Positions 7,755 through 15,266 of a DNA stretch of 24,426 nucleotides are shown here, piece by piece. Origin of the DNA: JBOGIG01 sp050742455 (GTDB lineage Bacteria; Actinomycetota; Acidimicrobiia; Acidimicrobiales; JBOGIG01). Made by a program: the position numbers and the translations under genes. The stretch is from positions 1-24,426 of the forward strand of contig JBOGIG010000005.1 in assembly GCA_050742455.1 (NCBI GenBank). The letters run 5' to 3'. The notes beneath the pieces are model-generated. The model was not told the DNA's origin, made no database searches, and was given only the letters and a program-made list of their open reading frames with translations. The stretch's first letter is position 1. Each line of letters opens with the position of its first letter.

Positions 7755-7785
7755 CCGTGAAGCGGGTCCCGAGAGGCCCGAACGG
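7755..7785 (+). promoter_or_regulatory. PyrR-binding hairpin in the pyr leader RNA
   Basis: The upper stem is CGGGTC (7763-7768) with GGCCCG (7775-7780), enclosing the hexaloop CCGAGA (7769-7774). This fits the CNGNGA consensus of known PyrR binding loops. Below it is a purine internal bulge (GAAG 7759-7762 against A 7781) and a lower stem CCGT (7755-7758) / ACGG (7782-7785). This is the architecture known from Bacillus and mycobacterial pyr leaders. UMP-bound PyrR should bind here and lower expression of the operon. Confidence 0.8.
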
Positions 7786-7824
7786 ATGATGGAGGACCGG
7801 CTTGGCCGAAAGAGAGAGGTTTCT

Positions 7825-7849
7825 AACGCCCCCGCGAGGGGGCGTTTTT
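7825..7849 (+). terminator. Intrinsic terminator/attenuator directly before pyrR
   Basis: AACGCCCCC (7825-7833) pairs with GGGGGCGTT (7838-7846) around the GCGA tetraloop, and the T run continues to 7849. It is a perfect nine-base-pair stem ending in five T residues. It lies about 40 bases after the PyrR loop and ends one base before the proposed GTG start of pyrR. It is therefore a candidate PyrR-controlled attenuator. I found only a weak alternative pairing (GCGGG 7762-7766 with CCCGC 7831-7835) that could act as an antiterminator. Confidence 0.75.
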
Positions 7850-8371
7850 GTGGCCCGGTCCCAGGTGATGTCGCCTGACGACACCCGCCGGGCCATCACC
7901 CGGATTGCCCATGAGATCGTGGAGCGCAACAGGGGCAGCGAGGATGTCGTTCTCATCGGCCTTCAAACCGGCGGCGTTCCGCTTGCTCGACGTCTGAGCG
8001 AAGCATTGGAATCCATGGATGCGGCTCCAGTCGGGGTGGGCAGCTTGGACGTGGCCTTTTACCGTGACGACATCGGGTTGCGCCCGGTGCTGCCCGAGGC
8101 CGTCACCGAGGTCCCTTTCAACTTGGACGGGCGCGTCGTGGTGCTGGTGGACGATGTCTTGTTCACGGGCAGGACTATCCGGGCTGCTCTAAATGCTCTC
8201 AATGATTTTGGGCGGGCCCGCTGCGTGCAGCTGGCGGTCATGGTGGACCGAGGTCATCGGGAGTTGCCCATCCGTCCCGACTACGTGGGCAAGAACCTCC
8301 CCACCCGCCGGGACGAGATGGTCGATGTCAGCGAGGAAGGTGTGGTCCTGGGAGACGTGGTTCCCCGATGA
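7850..8371 (+). CDS. pyrR: Pyrimidine operon attenuation protein / uracil phosphoribosyltransferase
   Basis: PyrR binds the leader hairpin of pyr mRNA when UMP or UTP is abundant and has weak uracil phosphoribosyltransferase activity. The 173-residue product has TRRAITRIAHEIVERNRG, GLQTGGVPLA, LDVAFYRDD, the PRPP loop VVVLVDDVLFTGRTIRAAL (residues about 95-113), VQLAVMVDRGHRELPIRPDY and VGKNLPT, all typical. I chose GTG 7850 because it gives the same distance to the RRA..RIAHE motif as in B. subtilis PyrR. TTG 7802 has a good GGAGGA site but would place the terminator inside the coding region. The likely ribosome binding bases for GTG 7850 (GAGGGGG) lie in the terminator's 3' half. The stop overlaps pyrB by four bases. 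Confidence 0.93.
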   Translation: MARSQVMSPDDTRRAITRIAHEIVERNRGSEDVVLIGLQTGGVPLARRLSEALESMDAAPVGVGSLDVAFYRDDIGLRPVLPEAVTEVPFNLDGRVVVLVDDVLFTGRTIRAALNALNDFGRARCVQLAVMVDRGHRELPIRPDYVGKNLPTRRDEMVDVSEEGVVLGDVVPR

Positions 8372-9366
8372 AGCACCTCCTCAGCGTGGCCGAACTGGGC
8401 CGGGATGGAATCGAGGAGGTGATGCGGGTGGCCGACTCCTTCTTGGAGGTCACCGAGCGGTCGATCCCCAAGGTGCCCACCTTGAGGGGCAAGACCGTGG
8501 CCTCCTTGTTCTTCGAGGATTCGACCAGGACTCGTTTGTCGTTCGAGACGGCGGCGAAGCGATTGTCGGCCGACGTCATGGGGTTCTCGGTTTCGGCCTC
8601 TTCGGTCAACAAGGGTGAATCCCTGCGCGACACGGTCCAGACCATAACGGCCATGGGCGTCGACGGGCTGGTGGTCCGCCACGCCTCGGCCGGGGTCCCG
8701 CACATGGTGGCTGGCTGGACCGATGCCAGCGTGATCAACGCCGGCGACGGATGGCATGAGCACCCCACCCAGGCGCTGTTGGACTGTTACACCATCCTGC
8801 GCCACGGTCGGACCCATGGCTCCGGTCTGAGCATCCCTCAAGGCGTCGGCGCCAACGCCGGCCTTGGGGGATCGTTGACCGGCGACGATGACGCCATGGA
8901 GGGAATGCGCATCACCATTGTCGGAGACGTGAAGCACTCCCGGGTGGCACGCTCCGACGTGTCGGCCTTCACCCTCATGGGGGCCCGGGTCACTCTGGTG
9001 GCCCCGCCCACCCTCCTTCCCCCGTGCGTGGAGACTTGGCCCGTAGAGGTGAGCCAGGACTTGGACGAGACCCTGGCCAAGACCGACATCGTCTATATGC
9101 TGCGTCTGCAGAAGGAGAGGACAAGTGAGGCACTGGTCCCTTCTCTGCGGGAGTACGTGTCCCGCTTCGGCCTCGATGGCCCCAGGGCGGCACGCCTGGC
9201 CCCCGGAACCCTGGTCATGCACCCCGGCCCCATGAATCGTGGCGTGGAGATGGCCGGCGACGTCGCCGATTCTGCCTGCTCGCTGGTCACCGATCAGGTG
9301 CGCAATGGAGTGGCGGTACGAATGGCCGTGCTGTTTCTCCTGCTGGGCTCGGGGGCCGAGCTGTGA
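8368..9366 (+). CDS. pyrB: Aspartate carbamoyltransferase catalytic subunit
   Basis: The enzyme condenses carbamoyl phosphate and aspartate to carbamoyl aspartate, the committed pyrimidine step. The 332-residue product carries the carbamoyl-phosphate motif STRTR (52-56) after FFED, VNKGESLRDTVQT, HPTQALLD (132-139), IVGDVKHSRVARSD and HPGPMNRG (285-292). It is about 20-25 residues longer than usual. The surplus is a Gly-rich insertion at about 149-178, between the HPTQ helix and the VGD strand, and a DNA inverted repeat underlies it. No regulatory subunit gene (pyrI) is nearby. ATG 8368 overlaps the pyrR stop, and the pyrB stop overlaps the pyrC GTG. Confidence 0.96.
   Translation: MKHLLSVAELGRDGIEEVMRVADSFLEVTERSIPKVPTLRGKTVASLFFEDSTRTRLSFETAAKRLSADVMGFSVSASSVNKGESLRDTVQTITAMGVDGLVVRHASAGVPHMVAGWTDASVINAGDGWHEHPTQALLDCYTILRHGRTHGSGLSIPQGVGANAGLGGSLTGDDDAMEGMRITIVGDVKHSRVARSDVSAFTLMGARVTLVAPPTLLPPCVETWPVEVSQDLDETLAKTDIVYMLRLQKERTSEALVPSLREYVSRFGLDGPRAARLAPGTLVMHPGPMNRGVEMAGDVADSACSLVTDQVRNGVAVRMAVLFLLLGSGAEL
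8835..8870. repeat. Inverted repeat inside the pyrB insertion
   Basis: CCCTCAAGGC (8835-8844) pairs with GCCTTGGGGG (8861-8870) at nine of ten positions. Inside the arms, GGCGTCGGCGCCAACGCC (8842-8859) is itself nearly palindromic. The element encodes part of the Gly/Ala-rich insertion of PyrB. No T run follows it, so it is not a standard terminator. Confidence 0.6.
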
Positions 9367-10736
9367 GGTCGCATTCGGACGGACACGGGGGCCAGGACGC
9401 GGCCATGGTCATCAGGGGCGGGACAGTTGTGGACCATACCGGCACACGAGTGGCCGACGTGGTCGTGGCCAACGGGGTCGTGGTCGAAATCGGACCCGAA
9501 GTCGGGGTGCCGTCGGGAGCCCGTACCCTTGATGCATCTGGGTGTCTGGTCACGCCGGGGCTGGTGGATCTCCACACTCATTTGCGCCAACCGGGCCACG
9601 AGCAGGCCGAAACCATCGAGAGCGGAGCCAGGGCGGCCGCCCTGGGGGGCTACACCGCCATCCTGGCCATGCCCAACACCGAGCCCCCAATGGATTCGGC
9701 AGAAGTGGTGGCCCAGGTCCTGGCCATGGGCCGAAATGCGGCCACCGAGGTCCTGGTGGCGGGCGCCATCACCCGGGGCCGGGAAGGCAAAGGGCTGGCC
9801 CCCATGGGGGAAATGGCCGACCTCGGAGTGCGGATCTTCACCGACGACGGCAACGGAGTTCAAGATCCGCTCCTCATGCGGCGGGCCTTTGAGTACGCCT
9901 CTGGCCTCGGGGTTACCCTGGCTCAGCACTGCGAGGACGAACGCTTGGCCGGCGGCGGGCACATGAACGAAGGGGAGTGGTCGTCCCGCCTCGGCCTTCC
10001 CGGGATCCCCGCCGAAGCCGAGACCGTGATGGTCGGGCGCGACATCGCCCTGGCCCGCTTGACCGGGGCACGCCTTCACCTCCTGCACCTGTCGGTGCGA
10101 GAGTCGGTGGCCCTGGTGCGCAGGGCCAAGGCAGAGGGACTTTCGGTCACGGCCGAAGCTGCCCCCCACCACTTGTGCCTTACCGAGTCTCTGGTGGCAA
10201 CCTATGACCCGGTGTTCAAGGTCAACCCCCCGTTGCGGTCCGCCGCTGACCTCCAAGCTCTGCGCGCTGGTCTGGCCGACGGCACCATCGACGCCATCGC
10301 CACAGACCACGCCCCCCATACCCCCGAGTCCAAAGAAGCGCCCTTTGACCAGGCTCCCCCTGGGATGCTGGGACTGGAAACAACCCTGGCCCTGGCCTGG
10401 GGTGAACTGGGCCCCGGTGCCGCCGAGGCCCAGCCCGGTCAGAATCCCGTTGTGACCGATCAGCATCCGCTTTCCGCTGAGGAGGTGTTCGCCTTATTGA
10501 GCTGGAATCCGGCCCGTATTGCCGGCGTATGGCCACGTCATGGCGGGCCAATCCAACCGGGGGCGCCGGCCAACATTTGCGTGTTCGATCCCCGGGTCCG
10601 ATGGACGGTGGATCCCGGCGCGCTGGCGAGCAAGAGTCGCAACACCCCCTACGCCGGTCGCTCGATGCTGGGTCGGGTGCGCCACACAGTGGTGGACGGT
10701 GTGACCGTAGTAGCGGCCGGGGTGGCCCAGGTATGA
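9363..10736 (+). CDS. pyrC: Dihydroorotase (class I)
   Basis: The enzyme cyclises carbamoyl aspartate to dihydroorotate. The product has the amidohydrolase fold, with zinc ligands His71 and His73 in VDLHTHLRQPG, then MPNTEPPMDS, FTDDGNGVQD, LAQHCEDERL, the LHLLHLS strand, AEAAPHHL and the active-site Asp315 in TDHAPHT, followed by GLETTLALA and SWNPARIAG. The 457-residue length exceeds the usual 425-435. Part of the excess is an Ala/Pro/Gln loop (GPGAAEAQPGQNPVV) after GLETTLALAWGEL, and part is an N-terminal extension. GTG 9363 overlaps the pyrB stop (GTGA). ATG 9405, giving MVIRGGTVVD, is the alternative and would match other family N-termini better. Confidence 0.95.
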   Translation: MRSHSDGHGGQDAAMVIRGGTVVDHTGTRVADVVVANGVVVEIGPEVGVPSGARTLDASGCLVTPGLVDLHTHLRQPGHEQAETIESGARAAALGGYTAILAMPNTEPPMDSAEVVAQVLAMGRNAATEVLVAGAITRGREGKGLAPMGEMADLGVRIFTDDGNGVQDPLLMRRAFEYASGLGVTLAQHCEDERLAGGGHMNEGEWSSRLGLPGIPAEAETVMVGRDIALARLTGARLHLLHLSVRESVALVRRAKAEGLSVTAEAAPHHLCLTESLVATYDPVFKVNPPLRSAADLQALRAGLADGTIDAIATDHAPHTPESKEAPFDQAPPGMLGLETTLALAWGELGPGAAEAQPGQNPVVTDQHPLSAEEVFALLSWNPARIAGVWPRHGGPIQPGAPANICVFDPRVRWTVDPGALASKSRNTPYAGRSMLGRVRHTVVDGVTVVAAGVAQV

Positions 10737-11863
10737 ACCGACCACCCGCCCTCCTGGTCCTGGCCGATGGCTCGGTATTCGAAGGTGAGGCCATGGGTGC
10801 AGCTCTGCCAGGTGACCTCGCCCGGCCAGGTGACCTCGCCCGGCCCGGTGTTGATGCCCCCACTGTGGTGGCCACGGGCGAGGTGGTGTTCAACACCGTT
10901 CTGTCCGGCTACCAAGAGGTCATCACCGATCCAAGCTACGCCGGCCAGATCATCGCCTTCACCTGCCCCCACATTGGGAACTACGGGGTCAATGCCTATG
11001 ACAACGAGGCATCTCGACCCCATTGTCGGGGAGTGGTGGTACGGGATTTGGCCCGGAGGCATTCCAATTGGCGAGCTGCCGGTTCGCTTGAAGATTTTCT
11101 GTCTCGCCACGGGATCGCCGGCATCACCGGGATCGACACCCGCCGCCTCACCCGAGTCCTGCGCTCCGAAGGGGCCATGGGGGCGGCCCTGGGGACGGCC
11201 TCAGTGTCGGATTTGTTGAGTGCGGCCCGCGCCGAACCGGGCACGCAGGGCCAGGATCTGGTCAGCCAAGTGACAACCAACGTCCCATACTCGCTCGGCG
11301 AGGGGCCCTACCGGGTAGTGGTGGTGGATTACGGGGTCAAGACGACCATGCTCGACCAGCTGGGGCGGTTTGCCCAGGTCGAGGTGGTGCCCGCGGCGAC
11401 GACGGCCTCTGAGGTGCTCGCCCGACAACCCGATGGAGTCTTCCTGTCCAACGGACCGGGAGACCCCGCGGCGCTCCGATGGGCCGAGGAAAACGTGACC
11501 GGACTGCTCGGGCAGGTTCCCCTGTTCGGCATTTGCCTGGGACACCAGATCCTGGCCCGGGCTGTCGGAGGGGACACCTACAAGCTGGCCTTCGGGCATC
11601 ACGGCGGCAACCATCCGGTGCGGCGTGTGGCCGGAGGAGCGGTGGAGATCACCAGCCAGAACCACAATTATGCAGTGGTCGACACGGCGACGGCGGGCAT
11701 GACCGTCACCCATATAAACCTGAACGATGGCGTGGTGGAAGGCCTGTCCCTACCTGGCCTTCGGGCCTTTTCGGTCCAATACCATCCCGAGGCCGGCCCC
11801 GGTCCCCACGATGCCCGTTATCTGTTCGAGGAGTTCCGCACCCTGATGGATGCCAGCCGCTGA
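10733..11863 (+). CDS. carA: Carbamoyl-phosphate synthase small (glutaminase) subunit
   Basis: CarA hydrolyses glutamine and passes ammonia to CarB. The 376-residue product has the N-terminal domain (GEVVFNTVLSGYQEVITDPS, CPHIGNYGVN, GITGIDTRRLTR) and a class I amidotransferase domain with nucleophile Cys268 in FGICLGHQ and the His351/Glu353 pair in YHPEAGPGPHD. All catalytic residues are present. An insertion of about 21 residues precedes GEVVFNT and contains the repeat GDLARPGDLARPG. ATG 10733 overlaps the pyrC stop (ATGA). The carA stop overlaps the carB ATG by one base, which suits equal synthesis of the two subunits. Confidence 0.97.
   Translation: MNRPPALLVLADGSVFEGEAMGAALPGDLARPGDLARPGVDAPTVVATGEVVFNTVLSGYQEVITDPSYAGQIIAFTCPHIGNYGVNAYDNEASRPHCRGVVVRDLARRHSNWRAAGSLEDFLSRHGIAGITGIDTRRLTRVLRSEGAMGAALGTASVSDLLSAARAEPGTQGQDLVSQVTTNVPYSLGEGPYRVVVVDYGVKTTMLDQLGRFAQVEVVPAATTASEVLARQPDGVFLSNGPGDPAALRWAEENVTGLLGQVPLFGICLGHQILARAVGGDTYKLAFGHHGGNHPVRRVAGGAVEITSQNHNYAVVDTATAGMTVTHINLNDGVVEGLSLPGLRAFSVQYHPEAGPGPHDARYLFEEFRTLMDASR
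10811..10846 (+). repeat. 18-bp tandem duplication in carA
   Basis: GGTGACCTCGCCCGGCCA at 10811-10828 is followed by the same unit with one change (last base C) at 10829-10846. They encode GDLARP twice, within an insertion just ahead of the conserved GEVVFNT. Confidence 0.92.
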
Positions 11864-14800
11864 TGCCCAGGCGCGACGATCTGGGCTCGATCATGGTCCT
11901 TGGCTCGGGTCCCATTGTCATCGGCCAGGCTTGCGAGTTCGACTACTCGGGTACTCAGGCGTGCCGGGTGCTCAAGGAGGAGGGCTATCGGGTCATCCTG
12001 GTCAACTCCAACCCTGCCACCATCATGACCGACCCGGATTTCGCCGACCGGACTTACATCGAGCCCCTTACCGTCGAAGTGGTGGCATCCATCATCGAGC
12101 GAGAGCGGCCTGATGCCGTCCTGCCCACCTTGGGGGGCCAGACTGCTTTGAACCTGGCCATGGGACTGCACCAGGCTGGGGTGCTGGAACGCTTCGGCGT
12201 CGAGATGATCGGGGCCAATGCGGAAGCCATAGAGACGGCCGAGAACCGAGAGCACTTCAAGGCGGCCATGTCCGAGATCGGCCTGGCCGTTCCCGACTCT
12301 GGCTTTGCTCACGACGAGGTCGAAGCCCACGCCGTGGCCCGGCGTGTCGGGTTTCCTGTGATCGTGCGCCCTTCCTACATCCTGGGTGGCGCCGGCACCG
12401 GAATCGCCCCCGATGCCGAGAGCTTCGGGGAGCTGGCCCGCGCCGGATTAGCGGCCAGTCCCATTTCCGAGATTCTCATCGAGTCCTCGATCGCCGGATG
12501 GAAGGAGTTCGAGCTCGAAGTAATGAGGGACAAGGCCGACAACTGCGTGGTGGTGTGCTCCATCGAGAACTTTGACCCCATGGGGGTCCACACCGGAGAT
12601 TCCATCACCGTGGCGCCGGCCCAGACTCTTACTGATGTGGAGTACCAGGCCATGCGCGACGCCGCCTTCGCCTGCATCCGGCGAATTGGAGTGGAGACGG
12701 GCGGGTCCAACATCCAGTTCGCGGTGAACCCGCAAGACGGCGAATTGGTTGTCATCGAAATGAACCCTCGGGTATCGCGTTCCTCGGCTTTGGCCTCCAA
12801 GGCCACCGGATTCCCCATCGCCAAGATCGCGGCTCGCCTGGCCGTGGGCTACACCCTGGACGAGATCTCCAACGACATCACCAAGATGACCCCGGCTTGC
12901 TTCGAGCCAACCATCGATTACGTGGTGGTCAAGGTTCCCCGCTGGGCTTTCGAGAAGTTCCCCGGGGTGTCGGACATCCTGGGTACACGCATGCAGTCGG
13001 TGGGGGAGGCCATGGCGCTGGGCCGCACATTTCCCCAGTCTTTGCAGAAAGCTCTTCGGTCACTGGAGACGGGTCGAGCTGGGTTGAACTGCGACACTGG
13101 CGAGAAGATCGACGACATGCTCGATACCGACGAGCTGGTCAGGCGGGCCTCCCGGCCCACCCCGGGGCGTCCATATCACGTGGAGGCGGCCCTGCGCAGG
13201 GGGGTGAGCGTCGACCGCCTGGCCGCTTCGAGCGGCATCGACCCCTGGTTCTTGGACCAGATCCTGGCTATCACCGAGGAGCGTCTTCGCCTGGCTGCCA
13301 TCCTGGATGGGGAAAAAGGGCCGGGCTTGGCGGCCTTGACGGCGAGGGACTGGCGCCGGGCCAAGCGTATGGGATTCTCCGATGCCCAGGTCGCCTATCT
13401 GGCCTCGGCTACCCCGGCCGAGGCCCGCTCGGCACGTGCCGCCGCAGGCATCGGGCCCACATTCAAGACCGTCGACACCTGCGGCGCAGAGTTCGAGGCC
13501 AGCACCCCGTACCACTACTCGACCTTCGAGGATGAGTCCGAGATCCGCCCCTCTAGCGGGCGTAAGGTGATCGTCCTGGGGTCGGGGCCCAATCGAATCG
13601 GACAGGGAATCGAGTTCGACTACTGCTGTGTTCACGCCAGCTTCGCCCTGCGTGATGCCGGGTTCGAGACGGTGATGGTCAATTGCAATCCTGAAACGGT
13701 TTCGACCGACTACGACACCTCGGATCGGCTGTATTTTGAACCTTTGGACGAAGAATCGGTTCTCGACATCATCCAAGCCGAGCAAGAGTCGTGCACCCCT
13801 GAAGGAGAGTTGGTCGGGGTCATCGTCAGCCTGGGGGGACAGACCCCGCTCAAGTTATCGGGGCTGATCCCACCCCAACTCGTGCTCGGCACCAGTCCGG
13901 TGTCTATCGACCGAGCAGAGGACCGCAAGGAGTGGTCCGGGTTGTGTGACCTACTGGGGATTCCCCAGCCTCCCGGCGGCACAGCCTCCGATCTGGCCGG
14001 AGCCAGGGAAGTCCTGGCCCGGATCGGCTATCCCGCCCTGGTGCGCCCGAGTTACGTGCTCGGCGGCCGTGCCATGGAGATCGTCTATGACGACGAGGAC
14101 CTTGCCCGAGCCATGAGGAACCTGTCCGAGCCTGGAGCACTTGGCCGGGAGGGTGGCCTGTCGTCCGAGCGCCCGGTACTGGTCGACCGGTTCTTGGAAG
14201 ACGCCATCGAGGTGGACGTAGATGCGGTGCGGGACGCCACCGGCGAGGTTCTGATCGCCGCCATTATGGAGCATGTCGAGGAGGCTGGGGTTCACTCCGG
14301 GGATTCGGCCTGCGTGATACCGCCCCCGACACTGGGACCCGAGGTTCTATCGGTGATCGAGAGCTACACGGTGGCCATAGCCAATGCTCTCGATGTTCGG
14401 GGCCTCATCAATGTCCAGTGTGCGGTCAAGGGATCCGATGTCTACGTGATCGAGGCCAACCCCAGAGCCAGTCGAACCGTTCCCTTCGTGGCCAAGGCCA
14501 CCGGGGTACCGATAGCCAAAGTGGCGGCCCGGGTCATGGTGGGTGCTTCGCTCGCCCAACTGCGGGCCGAAGGGCTCCTCGTTCCCCCCGTCACCGGGGG
14601 CCATGTCAGCGTAAAGGAGGCGGTCCTTCCCTTTGGCCGCTTCCCAGATGCCGACACCCTGCTTGGACCGGAGATGCGCTCTACCGGAGAGGTTATGGGC
14701 CTGGATTCGACCTTCGGGATGGCTTTCGCAAAGAGCCAGATGGCAGCGGGCAGCCCCCTGCCTGATGGGGGCGAGATATTCATGTCGCTGGCCGATCGTG

Positions 14801-15264
14801 ACAAGCCGGCCGGGGTGCGGGTGGCGGCCCGCTTCAGCGAAATGGGCTTCGAGCTGGCGGCCACAGCGGGCACGGCGGCGTATTTCGAATCCAAAGGAAT
14901 CCCGGTCAAAACCGTGGTGGACAAAGTCGGCGGTCCGACCGGCGGCCTGGCCGATACCTCGGGCGGCAGCCTGGCCGATACCTCGACCGGCGGCCTGGCC
15001 GATACCTCGACCGGCATTGATGCCACCGAGCTCATCGCGGGAGGTCGGATCAAGCTGGTGGTCAACACGCCACGGGGCCGGGGCCCCCGAGCAGACGGAA
15101 GTCACATCCGCCGGGCCGCGGCGGCCAATGGCGTGGCCTGTTTGACCACACTGGCGGCGGCCCGAGCTGCTGCGGCGGGTATGGCCGACTGGTCCTCCCA
15201 CGCCCACGGGGTGCGCAGTCTGCAGGAAGTTCACGCGGCCGATCAGATGCAGATGGGATTCTGA
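11863..15264 (+). CDS. carB: Carbamoyl-phosphate synthase large subunit
   Basis: CarB makes carbamoyl phosphate from bicarbonate, ammonia and two ATP, for both pyrimidines and arginine. The 1133-residue product shows the internal duplication of the family. The first ATP-grasp half starts GSGPIVIGQACEFDYSGTQA and contains SNPATIMTDP and IEMNPRVSRSSALASKATG. The second half starts GSGPNRIGQGIEFDYCCVHA and contains NCNPETVSTDYD and VIEANPRASRTVPFVAKATG. The C-terminal MGS-like allosteric domain (about 975-1133; ELAATAGTAAYFESKGI) normally binds UMP or ornithine. It is enlarged by a three-unit repeat at residues 1026-1049, placed after VDKVGGP and before the GGRIKLVVNTP strand. The protein is about 60 residues longer than E. 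coli CarB. The start is the ATG overlapping the carA stop; open frame further upstream lies inside carA. Confidence 0.97.
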   Translation: MPRRDDLGSIMVLGSGPIVIGQACEFDYSGTQACRVLKEEGYRVILVNSNPATIMTDPDFADRTYIEPLTVEVVASIIERERPDAVLPTLGGQTALNLAMGLHQAGVLERFGVEMIGANAEAIETAENREHFKAAMSEIGLAVPDSGFAHDEVEAHAVARRVGFPVIVRPSYILGGAGTGIAPDAESFGELARAGLAASPISEILIESSIAGWKEFELEVMRDKADNCVVVCSIENFDPMGVHTGDSITVAPAQTLTDVEYQAMRDAAFACIRRIGVETGGSNIQFAVNPQDGELVVIEMNPRVSRSSALASKATGFPIAKIAARLAVGYTLDEISNDITKMTPACFEPTIDYVVVKVPRWAFEKFPGVSDILGTRMQSVGEAMALGRTFPQSLQKALRSLETGRAGLNCDTGEKIDDMLDTDELVRRASRPTPGRPYHVEAALRRGVSVDRLAASSGIDPWFLDQILAITEERLRLAAILDGEKGPGLAALTARDWRRAKRMGFSDAQVAYLASATPAEARSARAAAGIGPTFKTVDTCGAEFEASTPYHYSTFEDESEIRPSSGRKVIVLGSGPNRIGQGIEFDYCCVHASFALRDAGFETVMVNCNPETVSTDYDTSDRLYFEPLDEESVLDIIQAEQESCTPEGELVGVIVSLGGQTPLKLSGLIPPQLVLGTSPVSIDRAEDRKEWSGLCDLLGIPQPPGGTASDLAGAREVLARIGYPALVRPSYVLGGRAMEIVYDDEDLARAMRNLSEPGALGREGGLSSERPVLVDRFLEDAIEVDVDAVRDATGEVLIAAIMEHVEEAGVHSGDSACVIPPPTLGPEVLSVIESYTVAIANALDVRGLINVQCAVKGSDVYVIEANPRASRTVPFVAKATGVPIAKVAARVMVGASLAQLRAEGLLVPPVTGGHVSVKEAVLPFGRFPDADTLLGPEMRSTGEVMGLDSTFGMAFAKSQMAAGSPLPDGGEIFMSLADRDKPAGVRVAARFSEMGFELAATAGTAAYFESKGIPVKTVVDKVGGPTGGLADTSGGSLADTSTGGLADTSTGIDATELIAGGRIKLVVNTPRGRGPRADGSHIRRAAAANGVACLTTLAAARAAAAGMADWSSHAHGVRSLQEVHAADQMQMGF
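14938..15009 (+). repeat. 24-bp tandem repeat (three units) in the CarB regulatory domain
   Basis: Units at 14938-14961, 14962-14985 and 14986-15009 encode TGGLADTS, GGSLADTS and TGGLADTS. Units one and three are identical; unit two differs at three or four bases. They expand a loop in the MGS-like allosteric domain. Confidence 0.92.
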
Positions 15265-15266
15265 CC

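Noticed and set aside
7802..7849. TTG 7802 as start of pyrR
   Set aside because: It has a good GGAGGA site, but it would put the intrinsic terminator inside the coding region and give an N-terminus 16 residues longer than PyrR homologues. GTG 7850 matches the expected length; the choice is not certain.
9294..10466. 390-codon open frame on the minus strand opposite pyrC
   Set aside because: It lies antisense to a well-conserved gene, has Gly/His/Gln-rich composition and no recognisable domain; it is a GC-bias shadow.
11479..11862. N-terminal extension of carB into carA
   Set aside because: The open frame continues upstream by chance inside carA; ATG 11863 gives the family N-terminus and overlaps the carA stop.
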